In this document: piece after piece, positions 45,201-50,700 of the stretch | Numbering within the stretch: the stretch's first letter is position 1 | How the letters are laid out: the number at the start of each line of letters is the position of its first letter | Assembly (NCBI GenBank): GCA_964017235.1 | Contig: OZ024927.1 | Coordinates: 51,527,293-51,591,292 of the forward strand | Origin: Sabellastarte sp. h YS-2021 | Lineage: Eukaryota; Annelida; Polychaeta; Sabellida; Sabellidae | DNA length: 64,000 nt | Reading direction: 5' to 3' | Notes under the pieces: model-generated | What the model was told of the DNA's origin: nothing | The model's database searches: none | The model's input: the letters and a program-made list of their open reading frames with translations, nothing else | Program-made: the position numbers and the translations under genes

Positions 45201-46168
45201 GAAGCTATAAAAGCAACAATAAAGGAGATATAAGGCAAAAACTCAAAATCAGCTATTTTATGACCCCAGTTTGACCCATAAGGGGGAGTCGGGGGGTAAA
45301 ACCGACCGGCTATTTAGACTCTCCACATATGCTTTCCCAATACCTCTTAATACATTCTGAAGCTATAAAAGCAACAATAAAGGAGATATAAGGCAAAAAC
45401 TCAAAATCAGCTATTTTATGACCCCAGTTTGACCCATAAGGGGGGGCCGTGGGGTAAAACTGACCGGCTATTTAGACTCTCCACATATGGTTTCCTATTA
45501 CCTCCCAATACATTTTATGGCTCTAAATGCAATACTTAAGAAGATAATAGGGGGGTTGACCTAAATTTAAGGCTCTCAGATTGGAAGGTGTGAGGAAATC
45601 ACCCATAAATGAGACATTTTTCAAGGGATTGCTCCCAAAATCTAATCAGCTCGCGTTTTCGATAGTATGAACAGGTGTGTCACAGTATAAGGCTGTGTAG
45701 CAAGTAATTTTTCCTGAACTGTGATGACGGGGGGAGGGGGGGGGGGGGGGTGTACTTCAAAAAATTGTTTTTGATCATGTGACCTTCATAAAGGTCAAAG
45801 GTCAAATTTAAGCATGCAGAAAAATTAAGTTAAAAAAAATTATATAAGTGCCAAATATGGTTTGAAACCTTCTAATAATAAGGGAGATATTCAAGGGAGA
45901 CCATAATGCGGCGGCGGCGAGGAAACTGAGGCGAAAACAAATAAGCGCCCTTTTAGGGATGCTTAATTACATCTCATTGATAAAACGGAGAGCTGGGTTC
46001 ACTGAGATAGCCATTCATTAATTTTAACTTTCCCCATCACTAACCTCAGTAAAGCCTGAAGGAGGGTCAGGTATACTAGAATTACACTCGTGTAGTAATG
46101 ACCGTATTTGACAGGTAGTCTTGATGGCACTGCTGTGAACATGTCGCCAACGTTCTTTCTCTACCTTT
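18072..46168 (-). CDS. INSC: Inscuteable homologue, C-terminal nine exons (5' exons outside window)
   Basis: Nine minus-strand exons at 46045-46168, 43342-43394, 42419-42533, 37801-37914, 36526-36823, 32939-33114, 19742-19967, 19174-19250 and 18072-18206 join with GT/AG boundaries and matching phases into 438 codons plus the stop. The product resembles the central and C-terminal part of vertebrate INSC: ERWRHVHS, an armadillo-like helical block with CAALANITF and VVTVLANMS, and the tail LMDSFLLCS...ENFV. INSC is a cytoplasmic and cortical adaptor that links Par3 to LGN/Pins and orients the mitotic spindle in asymmetric division. The LGN-binding N-terminus is absent here and must lie beyond the first exon seen. 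The C-terminal ENFV replaces the vertebrate ESFV, a possible PDZ ligand. Introns are large and full of transposons; the longest (19968-32938) holds a complete DIRS element. Confidence 0.93.
18675..19064. mobile_element. hAT-type MITE with perfect 8-bp target duplication
   Basis: The element begins TAGGGCTG and ends CAGCCCTA, with related sub-terminal GAGTACTCGA motifs. It is flanked by TCCACAAC on both sides (18667-18674 and 19065-19072). It sits in the last INSC intron and encodes nothing. Confidence 0.88.
19174..19250 (-). CDS. INSC: INSC exon
   Basis: A 77-base exon with acceptor GTTTCAG and donor GTGAGT. It encodes GIPILVQLCKNSKQRNESDS and VLVACL, matching the LIELCRSPSERNSSDAVLVACL segment. 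Confidence 0.93.
19494..19690 (-). mobile_element. Hairpin-ended repeat, AACCTCC family
   Basis: The minus strand ends in AACCTCCTGGTGGAGGTAAC at 19511-19492, the same hairpin type as at 11733, 48590 and 50680. The body toward 19690 contains a pyrimidine-rich GTCTGCCTGTCCGTCC stretch. The 5' end is uncertain. It lies in the INSC intron between the exons at 19174 and 19742. Confidence 0.5.
19742..19967 (-). CDS. INSC: INSC exon, armadillo-like repeats
   Basis: A 226-base exon with acceptor CCTTTTAG and donor GTATGT. It encodes VVTVLANMSSVEACLNEIAS, the counterpart of IVTILANMSVLEQC, then CEHVQQKAAIAITRLCRDKD, and ends in phase 1. Confidence 0.95.
20653..20826 (-). repeat. 3' inverted terminal repeat of the DIRS element
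   Basis: About 170 bp starting CTTATCCGGTCGGCG and running to GCATCTTTTTTGTT. It is the reverse complement of 26837-27003, with no mismatch noticed over the shared part except at the inner edge. Confidence 0.9.
20885..20990. repeat. Internal complementary region of the DIRS element
   Basis: This stretch joins, in inverted orientation, both outer ends of the element. GTCCATTGGATAGGGTATTA through AAATTTGCAATT complements the 3' end (20611-20675), and ATTGCGTTAATACATCC through CAATGGACAATAG complements the 5' end (26990-27026). A region complementary to the joined termini is the hallmark of DIRS elements and is thought to template completion of the circle. Confidence 0.9.
21341..22440 (-). CDS. 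DIRS tyrosine recombinase
   Basis: The conserved protein begins near 22440 (EQGFSEAVAARIEAPQ) and ends at the stop at 21341, about 360 residues. The N-terminal core-binding part has FKKWCVTNQVDF and PSTIDGYRSAIADKL. The catalytic part shows the tetrad: Arg in GSGKRRSEIHAW (near 21937), His-x-x-Arg in KAHDVRAFAAS (near 21540), and Tyr in NTFTQFYLKD (near 21435). It inserts the circular DNA intermediate into the target by strand exchange. The frame is open far upstream, to 24397, through the reverse transcriptase gene; that extension is probably not real protein. Its start is therefore uncertain and may depend on the overlap with RNase H (22255-22440). Confidence 0.88.
22255..24801 (-). CDS. 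DIRS reverse transcriptase-RNase H
   Basis: An 848-codon open frame overlapping gag by about 200 bases at its start and the recombinase at its end. Order: a poorly conserved leader of about 165 residues with an 11-residue tandem duplication (HQQTRDFLNVK); the fingers NRLFLVPKPNNKWRPILD; motif A VDFKDAYFHIPI; motif B LPFGLSTAPMEF (about residue 340); motif C HQYLDDWLV (about 370); then RNase H with IFTDASKEGWGAHL (about 539), HLELKAVFLAL, LVATDNTTVVAYI (about 596) and IADKLSR (about 648). All polymerase and RNase H acidic residues are present. It makes the DNA copy of the element. The overlap suggests re-initiation or frameshifting to express it. Confidence 0.93.
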   Translation of the reverse strand: MKLKATLLPDTARVVITPMNGQKRSPETTRTQDKKSQPGKLLGKSSSEKARVGLPLTPQDLPRASSRTNDSYRLNKLPIRLLAGSPHHQQTRDFLNVKAHQQTRDFLNVKVPVAHSVTTAPGQSQKKDLSPGPAVCTTKDYKLKSVKSALCVTPLSLATSVSNVPNVAQSPPVGARLQNFWETWLELGAGPKTIQNLREGYTLPFRIRPKLTRSPTVISCYANPHRNSYLLEALHQLMDKNAIELVQNPTSLGFFNRLFLVPKPNNKWRPILDLSKLNLFLKVEKFKMETPETIRTSLQQGEWVTSVDFKDAYFHIPIQEQSRKYLRFHIQGRNYQFKALPFGLSTAPMEFTVVAKEVKLMATHKGIRIHQYLDDWLVRARSPQTCIQHTKILVKMCQDLGWLVNLEKSELEPKQVFNFVGYQFDLRSGRVRPTPDRWQNLRGKIQTLLLLPACPVRQFMSLIGLLTATEKQVHLGRLHMRPIQWHLKNNWRVPESLEKVIPLPRSLHPHLQWWLEESNVLQGQPLHPIKHALQIFTDASKEGWGAHLNELTARGSWSVPESKLHINHLELKAVFLALKEFQDLCTNQIVLVATDNTTVVAYINKEGGMKSGPLCALLWRILTWCSQRQVTLKARHIPGRLNVIADKLSRLNQTIQTEWSLLPDIFQRLCSKWHRPQIDLFATRFNHKLPRFVSPVPDTLAVAVDALTLPWEDLDAYAFPPTAILSKVVEKLLDSPCKRFLLIAPGWPNMPWFWDLVTMSSQVPLSLPNLPNLLTQPFNQTPHRDLTNLNLHAWLLEPQKSKSRASLRQWQQELRLLKDNQPDQSMRQSGPFLKSGASLIRWTSGHHL
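24593..26722 (-). CDS. DIRS gag-like ORF1
   Basis: About 709 residues from the ATG at 26722 (MSSPGQRRG); an in-frame extension reaches 26749. The start is chosen because DIRS copy 1 has the same MSS position. The N-terminus has a Cys/His module (CGHAMANFDTHAFCARC, then REKGKGSDDC and CKIC). The centre is Ser/Thr/Pro/Lys-rich, with repeated QPTSKAK/HQPASQTKTSRP-like phrases around residues 220-290. The C-terminus is basic (KGRYHPYERAEKK, then RKGKGRSTSYSSRP). The presumed role is an RNA-binding structural protein. The conserved C-terminal half (RRWERSAREAS, VEELQYLLDFNAS) is probably helical. Confidence 0.82.
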   Translation of the reverse strand: MSSPGQRRGSCGHAMANFDTHAFCARCREKGKGSDDCVKNPQSTDCKICNAFSEEQRLQLATPSYRIKKEKREAKKLEATPAKDSEELVDPSNVSVIGPVEKKVISPTEPPPDKKTKKDTKKIAKREKSPSASTSKASQGSTDDKIATLDSKWAERFNRLEALLLARNMEPNFSADVKVTPARSPPASVSHSSEPFIRPSSSTTLPGTGSSAERHQPTSKAKISQQSSTTTKFPGTGSSASKHQPASQTKTSRPASSKGSTALTHQPSSQTKTDRPNLPPESVSDPSGRPTPSDTADSASPVLHRSRQDSVSSFSSEAGSDLSDRPLLDLYTEEGELSEDPELSLMDQDQPVSEEQTYRDTMQGIRSYMGWTHIPEVDSSATTAEDNPFAGPKTVTPGKVSVKMPTEEWLCKKLSKLNLSLSEGYPSRGSEAGGLAKDVFLRPPRSQAKWYGLHTDQKAEPSKVSSWHTDSVKLNSSYSRIARYTGLGSTPPASRRISQETLRRWERSAREASIVCNQSASFNRCLVKVQQSMKDQIKVLRSEQKGKGSAKVSPAVEELQYLLDFNASISQAAAKSMEHLSEFVFITMGNLTLVRRDAYLSHLRTGIKQDTLTALRTAPLHISTLFPDATIKRAEEEIAQFEAKSHSASGHSKGRYHPYERAEKKSGNNKDSRQEKPAWKTIGKKQFRKGKGRSTSYSSRPAKGQQSYK
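26829..27027 (-). repeat. 5' inverted terminal repeat of the DIRS element
   Basis: Reverse complement of 20653-20826, followed by the unique 5' outer end ATAGGATGTATTAACGCAATAAAAT. The last TAAAAT is the core shared with the target. Confidence 0.9.
27028..29503 (+). repeat. ~349-bp tandem units of family C copy 1
   Basis: From about 27830 five diverged units contain CACATAGTTT(G/A)ACAG and AAAATATG(T)GAAAAATGTC. The segment before 27830 is unique to the family and includes a CCCACCTCCCACCCCCACCC pyrimidine stretch near 27205. Nothing coding was seen. Confidence 0.75.
29504..29560 (+). repeat. Fragment of another repeat between the two family C copies
   Basis: GGGGGGTTGACCTAAATTTA and the bases up to 29560 match 45546-45606 almost exactly. 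It is the only material between the two family C copies. Confidence 0.8.
29561..32929 (+). mobile_element. Family C hairpin-ended repeat, copy 2 (unoccupied DIRS site)
   Basis: Starts AAACTAGATTGGGCC like copy 1 and ends with a CGGCGGCGGCG run and the hairpin near 32896-32921. It is collinear with copy 1 throughout, lacks the DIRS element (uninterrupted CACAAATAAAATATT at 30010-30024) and has instead a 424-bp non-LTR insertion at 30390-30813. Its end lies 9 bp from an INSC splice donor. Confidence 0.82.
30390..30813 (-). mobile_element. 5'-truncated non-LTR retrotransposon 3' end
   Basis: This segment is absent from the aligned position in copy 1 (27389-27391). On the minus strand it opens with the C-terminus of a non-LTR polymerase: RTCKLCKKDVEDEIHFVCVC, a CCHC-type zinc motif common downstream of such reverse transcriptases, followed by about 55 codons and a stop at 30580. 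A short 3'-UTR ends in ATAAACTAATAAACTAAACT repeats instead of poly(A). Only this tail was inserted. Confidence 0.8.
32939..33114 (-). CDS. INSC: INSC exon, armadillo-like repeats
   Basis: A 176-base exon with acceptor TTCTCAG and donor GTATGG that fits between phase 1 and phase 0. It encodes CHEVFLLGCAALANITFTD and ends FSKDQ, matching GEVFLLASAALANITF...TRDQ in vertebrates. Stops in the other frames hide it from simple reading-frame scans. The hairpin end of a repeat lies only about 9 bp into the intron after the donor. Confidence 0.93.
33341..36203 (+). mobile_element. Family A array-cored element, copy 1 (two terminal hairpins)
   Basis: Begins AAACTAGAGGATCGCTCGC. It carries two units with CTAGCACGGTTTTC and ATATAAGCATTTTTGTG, a 133-bp array (about 33850-34780), five 169-bp units (34800-35730), then a family-B-type terminus with hairpin (35754-35838), and finally a ~365-bp unique tail with the hairpin at 36177-36198 (AAG(C/T)GTCCC/GGGACGCTT). 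It encodes nothing; short frames reading ENSKWPPFFARQNFF come from the 169-bp unit. Confidence 0.7.
36204..36525. other. INSC intron, no feature seen
   Basis: AT-rich intronic DNA between the family A element and the INSC exon at 36526. Confidence 0.6.
36526..36823 (-). CDS. INSC: INSC exon, armadillo-like repeats
   Basis: A 298-base exon with acceptor GTTACAG and donor GTATAT, starting in phase 0 and ending in phase 1. It encodes EGGVQNLFDLC, ALRAIATVCCVSESIEELEK and AEAAGVVAQITSP, closely matching the ALRTLASICCVEEG and AEAAAVVAQVTSP segments of vertebrate INSC. Confidence 0.95.
36824..37800. other. INSC intron, no feature seen
   Basis: Contains a partial echo of exon sequence (AATGCCTAAGAGTGGACACTG at about 36851, compare 36754-36774), possibly a short duplication of the exon start. 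Otherwise AT-rich. Confidence 0.5.
37801..37914 (-). CDS. INSC: INSC exon
   Basis: A phase-0 exon of exactly 38 codons with acceptor TTAACAG and donor GTATAT. It encodes NLMRMLHEPQSAFSLKSVLG through MCYLIAR, the start of the armadillo-like region. A 4.2-kb repeat begins only 39 bp upstream of its acceptor. Confidence 0.9.
37954..42120 (+). mobile_element. Family A array-cored element, copy 2
   Basis: Same start (AAACTAGAGGATCG) and same tail hairpin (AAGCGTCCC/GGGACGCTT at 42094-42115) as copy 1. It has a much longer 133-bp array (about 38470-41110, some 20 units) and about three 169-bp units (41120-41740). It lacks the 85-bp family-B terminus that interrupts copy 1. The array contains a ~1.19-kb internal direct duplication. 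Confidence 0.75.
38470..41110 (+). repeat. 133-bp tandem array (about 20 units)
   Basis: GTAGGTGAATGAGTTATTTG recurs every 132-133 bp (38478, 38611 and onward). Two unit subtypes alternate, distinguished by TTGGCTATCTGC versus TTGGGTATCCGC. Confidence 0.92.
42419..42533 (-). CDS. INSC: INSC exon
   Basis: A 115-base exon with acceptor GTTTTAG and donor GTACAC. It encodes HTENNGHRPEKLAVMQLL and FLGQSFSSLVDFALGVHIQ, comparable to the MLGQHFGQLLELAL region of vertebrate INSC. Confidence 0.88.
42534..43341. other. INSC intron, no feature seen
   Basis: AT-rich intron with no recognised element. Confidence 0.6.
43342..43394 (-). CDS. INSC: INSC exon
   Basis: A 53-base exon with acceptor CTTATAG and donor GTAATA; starts in phase 0 and ends in phase 2. 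It encodes RQQLVMEECAKLAQYVE, a helical segment that continues directly into the next exon. Confidence 0.8.
43395..44400. other. INSC intron, no feature seen
   Basis: AT-rich; a short tandem TGTACAACATTGGATG-type duplication occurs near 44255-44285. Confidence 0.5.
44400..45540 (+). repeat. 160-bp tandem array with long G runs
   Basis: About seven units are marked by CCCCAGTTTGACCCATA at 44465, 44622, 44783, 44944, 45103, 45264 and 45422 (spacing 157-161). After it each unit has a variable G tract (up to about 13 G) followed by TCGGGGGG. The runs could form G-quadruplexes and are prone to replication slippage. Confidence 0.88.
45544..45971 (+). mobile_element. Hairpin-ended terminus following the G-rich array
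   Basis: After the array come GGGGGGTTGACCTAAATTTA (also at 29507), a G-rich tract at 45729-45752, AGGTCAAAGGTCA at 45792, a GCGGCGGCGGC stretch and an imperfect hairpin AAGCGCCC...GGGATGCTT at 45943-45963. Together with the array it probably forms one element. Confidence 0.6.
46045..46168 (-). CDS. INSC: INSC exon (first visible)
   Basis: The acceptor TTTACAG precedes 46168 and the donor GTTAGT follows 46045. The first base completes a codon begun in an unseen upstream exon. It encodes ERWRHVHSSAIKTTCQIRSL and about 20 more residues, matching the DRWARVHS...LTC segment of vertebrate INSC. A hairpin-ended repeat finishes about 75 bp downstream in the intron. Confidence 0.88.
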
Positions 46169-46805
46169 CTGTAAATGGAAGATAAAACAGATGCTGGAAA
46201 TCAGTCCTTGAAACTCTGTCAGTGTACAAATTGAACACAGAGGACAATTTTTGGAGTTCCCGCTAGTTTTAAGTCCAAAATATTTGAAACATACTTGCTT
46301 CCAGTGGAAACAAGGGGCATGCTATTTTTGCTCCCAAAGAGAAATCATGACATATATGTATAACACTCAGAAGTCTCAATCGCTATGACTGCAACATGGT
46401 TTGCTCATGTATGGCTGAAAGCATTTCTCAGAAATATGTTAAGGAAAACAAAATAACTTTATACCAGACATAAAAATTTTTGCATTAAAGCATAATCATA
46501 ATAATGCACAACAGCACCAAATTAAACAGGGTACAAGATGAATCAGATCTGATACAAATCATACCCATCCACTGTATGAAGGACTTTCAATCACTACTGG
46601 ATGACTCATATAACCATACTCCAAATTTCCCACAAATCAAAGGTATTGATCTGGATTTTCTTGTGCTTAGTATGAGTTATCTGATTGCATTGACAGTACC
46701 TTAGTCACTGATAACTGTTACTGTAACCAGTATATTTTTCTAATGACTTGTGTCATTACACTGTGCAGTAAAAGGAGTCACAGATAAAGCAAAAATCTCG
46801 AGATA
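46169..46805. other. Probable INSC intron, no feature seen
   Basis: No exon encoding the preceding part of INSC could be found here on the minus strand. Confidence 0.5.
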
Positions 46806-46860
46806 AAACTAGAATGAACTAGCCACAACTAGAAAGCACCCGTAAGTGAGCAGACCTCCC

Positions 46861-47436
46861 CAGGGGCCGATTTCACAAAGGGACTTAAGTCCAGATTTAG
46901 GCTTAAATCTAAGACTTTGGTCTTAAATTTTGTCAAAAACTGCTAAGTCTGTGGTCTTAGACTTAGCGGATTTCACAAAGCAGCTAAGTCCATGAAATTG
47001 CTAAGTCAGTGGACTTAACTTTTAAGTCTGGGAGGTAGTGGGCTTAAATTTTGTAAAGAGGACTTAAATATGGCCGCCATAAACTTTTCTCCACTTCAAA
47101 ATTTGAAATGGCTGTAAATAAATTATAATTATGCAGAACACCTCACTAAAGTAGTATTTGGGAAGTTTATATGTGCTAACAAGGTTTTCAATTTCAAAAC
47201 AGCACTTATCCTTAGATAAAATACATTAAATGAATATGTGGCATCAATATTATATTTTGAATAGATACAAAAGGTCACATGACACAGAAAACCACTGTGG
47301 TTATATGATAAGCCTGGACTTAGCTAAGTCACCTTTGTGAAATCCATTTTTCTAGCTAAGACCAAAGTCTTAGATTTAAGTCCAAGACTTAGCCAAAAAA
47401 GGGACTTAGTTTAAGTCCTTTAGTGAAATCGGCCCC
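46861..47436. mobile_element. MITE with GGGGCCGATTTCAC inverted repeats
   Basis: The left end CAGGGGCCGATTTCACAAAG and the right end AGTGAAATCGGCCCC are inverted. Inner GACTTAAGTCC/CTTAGATTTAAGTCC words extend the pairing imperfectly. It shares its outer GGGGCC edge with the next MITE. Confidence 0.75.
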
Positions 47437-48114
47437 AGGGGCCGGATTCACGAAAGGTCTCAAGTCTTAGCCAAAACTCAGCTGAGATTTTGCTCAAATC
47501 TGAGATTTTTGTCTCAGCTGAGATTCTGCTTAAGTTGAGATTCATGAAAGGAATCTCAGCTGAGACCGAAATCTAAGCCAAGTTTTGAGTCTGGACCAAT
47601 CAAAACTGATGTAACATTTTGTTGAGATTAGTGGAAAGTATACGCATTTATATTTTACCATATACCATATATACTCACATTTTAAAATATTTTCAATCAA
47701 GCAAAACATTGTCTTTTTACTATAATTTGTACTGACATTCAAAAGAACTGATTATAACAGCAAAACAAGCCACTCGTGTTAATTTTGTAATGTGAATGTT
47801 TGCTGCTATTTTTGTACAATCTCTTAATATATATTCATATTTTGTGTTACAAGTTAAATAATATGTCATACTTCACTATTTTCACTTTGTTTTGTTACTT
47901 TTTATTACATATACTCTATTTTATGAAAACTTAAGTCACCCCCTAGGCAGTCTTAGATTTGAGACCAAATCTGAGGCAAATCTTAGCCTGAGATCTTTTG
48001 TGAATACCAGCTGAGCAAAAGGTCTCAAATTTGAGAAAAATCTAAGAAAAATCTTAGATTTGAGACCAAAATCTCAGATTTGAGACTTGAGACCTTTCGT
48101 GAATCCGGCCCCTG
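47436..48114. mobile_element. MITE with 31-bp perfect inverted repeats
   Basis: The first 31 bases (CAGGGGCCGGATTCACGAAA and on to CAAGTC at 47466) are exactly inverted at 48084-48114. Inside, further GAGACC/TCTCAG words make much of the element self-complementary. It lies head to tail with the previous MITE. Confidence 0.88.
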
Positions 48115-48904
48115 GGGTGTTTCCAAAATTTAAGACTTTTTTGTATCAGAACATGATCAAGATCTTTCCCAAAATGTAATCTCTTCTTTGTTTGGGATGG
48201 CATTATGCACATAAAAAAACAACAACATGATCTGCTCATTACTTTTAGAGAGATGTCAACCGGAAAGACAAAATCATTGAAAGTACATTAAAAATGGGGC
48301 CTTTGAAAATTTGGGATTTTCCTTTGTAACCAGAATATGATGTGGATCTTTTCCAAAATGTAGTCACTTCTCCTTTTACCAGGCCCTTTCCACATCAGAA
48401 AAATCATTATTTTTACAGTAATTACTAATGTCAATGATAAAGCTAAAACCATTGAAATAGATTTAAATTGTAGCCTTTGAAAATGCAGGATCTTCTTACA
48501 TCTAGAATATGATATATGAAAGATCCATTTAATCATTCAGGAACTACCACGAACACAGACAAATAAACATACAAATGTAGCCAAAAAATAACCTCCTATT
48601 GGAGGTTTAAATGTTAAAGGGTCTTATCAACCTGTGGGTAAAAGATTGGGAAAAGAATAACAAGAAACTGGGGTTGTAGACCCCAAAACACGGGTTGCGC
48701 AATCAGTATCAGGGATGGTAAGACATACTAGTACTTGCCATGTCTACATGATGGATGTATGCAGATGTACGCAAGACAATTGCAGAGATACTAGTCCTAC
48801 ACATATCAAAAAAGTGCTGCGATCTGTCCTTCCACTTTGTCAAGTTTGAAATCAATTAGCAGAAGCATATTCAAGTTACAGTCTGCAAACTGAAATCCGT
48901 TGGT

Positions 48905-49234
48905 AGATCTCAGCAGGAGACAGGGGCCTCCGGAAATGATGTTCTAGATCTGGTAGAATCTGTTGATGATTTGGAAGATCTAAGGAGTGAGCAGAGTGTG
49001 GATGATTCAGTCAGCACTGTTGATCATAGTGGTGATAATGAATCATCAGTTGCACCGACTCCTGCTCCTGCTCCTAGAAGGTCGGCTAGGACCCGAACTC
49101 AGGGTCATTTACATCCGGATTTTGTGTATGACATGATGCATACATCTGAGTCGCATGAATCGGAACAGAAGGAATCTGATTTGGAATTGCAAAAAACTGA
49201 ACTGCTACAAAGCATGATAAAGATTTTGAAATGA
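48905..49234 (+). pseudogene. C-terminal remnant of an LTR-retrotransposon polyprotein
   Basis: An open frame of about 110 codons ends at 49234. It is acidic and has PAPAPRRSARTRTQGHLHPD, the basic, Arg-rich ending usual for Ty3/gypsy integrase tails. A purine tract (GTGAGGGGGAGTA, 49478-49490) and an LTR-like sequence follow. No upstream integrase core is present, so the element is 5'-truncated. Confidence 0.55.
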
Positions 49235-49491
49235 ATGTGGAAGTGAGAATGTGGTAATGTTTTGTTGTAAATAGTAACATTTAAGTTGTGTTTTAGATGT
49301 AGTTCTTTTGAACTGGTTGAGTGGCTGTTTGTTTCTCAAGTATGTGTAAGACAACTGGTTGAAAGTTTTTGGGTGTGTCAAGGGGGTGGAACACCTCCTG
49401 TAGTATGTTTGGTTTTGAGTGGTTTTGTTAAGCTGATTAAGCTTTGTGTATTGTTAAATGTCAGGATGTCATTTCCCTGTGAGGGGGAGTA

Positions 49492-50366
49492 TGTAGCCAC
49501 GGCAATCGCGGCCGATTTAAGCGGTTGTGTTATTATCTTTGCTTTTTGCTGGCTGGAATGTTTAAACTTCTAGTGAGAGTGACGTTTTTTTCTGTGAAAA
49601 CCGCGGGAATTTCAGTGGTCATTTGGCCAGATTCTGGTGAACAACTGTTAGGAAAGGTTGCTAGTATTGCATGCTTGGTTTGTTGGAGTGTTTCAACAGT
49701 GTAGCAGACTTGCAGCTTGGTTGGTTACATTTACACAATATGTTTACATACAGGTTCTGATTTGACTAAATTTGTATTCAGGGATTGGGTTTTAGATGTG
49801 TATATCTGTAGTGATGAATTTATTCATGTGTCCTTGATTTCTAATATTTTGTGATTCTGGTTCAGTAATTATTTCACAGAATCTATTATATTTATACTGT
49901 AGTGCTAAAAACTAGTCTGACACTTATCTAGTCATTGCAGAAAGAATGGTGCTTGCAGCTGTCGTAGTAGTTGTTTTATTTGTACATAGTAAATTAATTT
50001 ATTTAATTTATTTGTATGCATGTGATATCTTTGGACATCTAATTATGATTAGTCTGTGATGTAGTTACAAGGGGATGGCAGTTTTTAATGTTATTATATA
50101 ACATTAAGTGTGTGAATATATAATTTAGTTCAGATTTGCCATTCCATTAGTGTGTATGATGTCTTTGCAGGCGTTTCTTGGTCTGCAGTAGTGTAACCGC
50201 TCAGTTTACGTGCGGCTGCTGATTGTTGTAACTGCTGGTGTCCATAGATGTGAGTGATTAAAATCTTAGATAAGCCTGCTGTCTCTTTCTCCTTCCTTTC
50301 CCCATACCCTGGTTTCACTGGAGTTTAGTTAAGAAGGTCACAGGCACGACTTTTCTCCGGTCACAG
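49492..50366 (+). repeat. Probable single LTR of the decayed element
   Basis: It begins TGTAGCCACGG directly after the polypurine tract and plausibly ends ...CTCCGGTCACA near 50366, giving TG...CA edges. No second copy is in the window, so the right boundary is a guess. Confidence 0.45.
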
Positions 50367-50679
50367 ACAGATAGACGGACATTGGATGCATCAATCTAAT
50401 AGATGGCTTGGTTACATGTAACCTGCACCAAAATCCTTGCATTATTGATGACCTGTCTAAGTGTAATTAAGTATTTGAAGTTATAAATATTTACAGTAAA
50501 ATACTTTCTCTGGTAACAAATCAGAATAACTGTAGAACTTTGAGAGTCACTGCCTAATTTAATGTCACAAATTACCTCTTCCTTCAGTCATAGCCTACCA
50601 ACACAAAAAACTGCATTCACTTATTCATTTTGGAGCAATCATGAATACAGGCAAACAAATGAATGCACCATAAAACATC
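50367..50679. other. Unassigned DNA
   Basis: Probably the body of the hairpin-ended repeat whose terminus is at 50680; its start could not be set. Confidence 0.35.
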
Positions 50680-50697
50680 ACCTCCTTGTCAGAGGTA
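50680..50697 (+). repeat. Terminal hairpin, AACCTCC family
   Basis: ACCTCC...AGAGGT preceded by a GCAAACAAATGAATG stretch, as in the other members of this family. Confidence 0.55.
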
Positions 50698-50700
50698 ACT

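Larger units (their letters stand above)
46806..48607 (+). mobile_element. Hairpin-ended element (AACCTCC family) with two nested MITEs
   Basis: A start motif AAACTAGA at 46806 and the hairpin ACCTCCTATTGGAGGT at 48591-48606 could bound one element. After removing the two MITEs (46861-48114) it would be about 0.55 kb. Its body has related blocks (TTTGAAAATTTGGGATTTTC, TGATGTGGATCTTTTCC). The pairing of these two ends is an inference. Confidence 0.45.

Noticed and set aside
49286-49573. Possible host protein of 95 residues
   Set aside because: It lies across the polypurine tract and LTR start of the decayed element and has no recognisable features.
50555-50600. Possible further upstream INSC exon on the minus strand
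   Set aside because: AG/GT-like edges enclose only a few codons with no similarity to the expected INSC segment.
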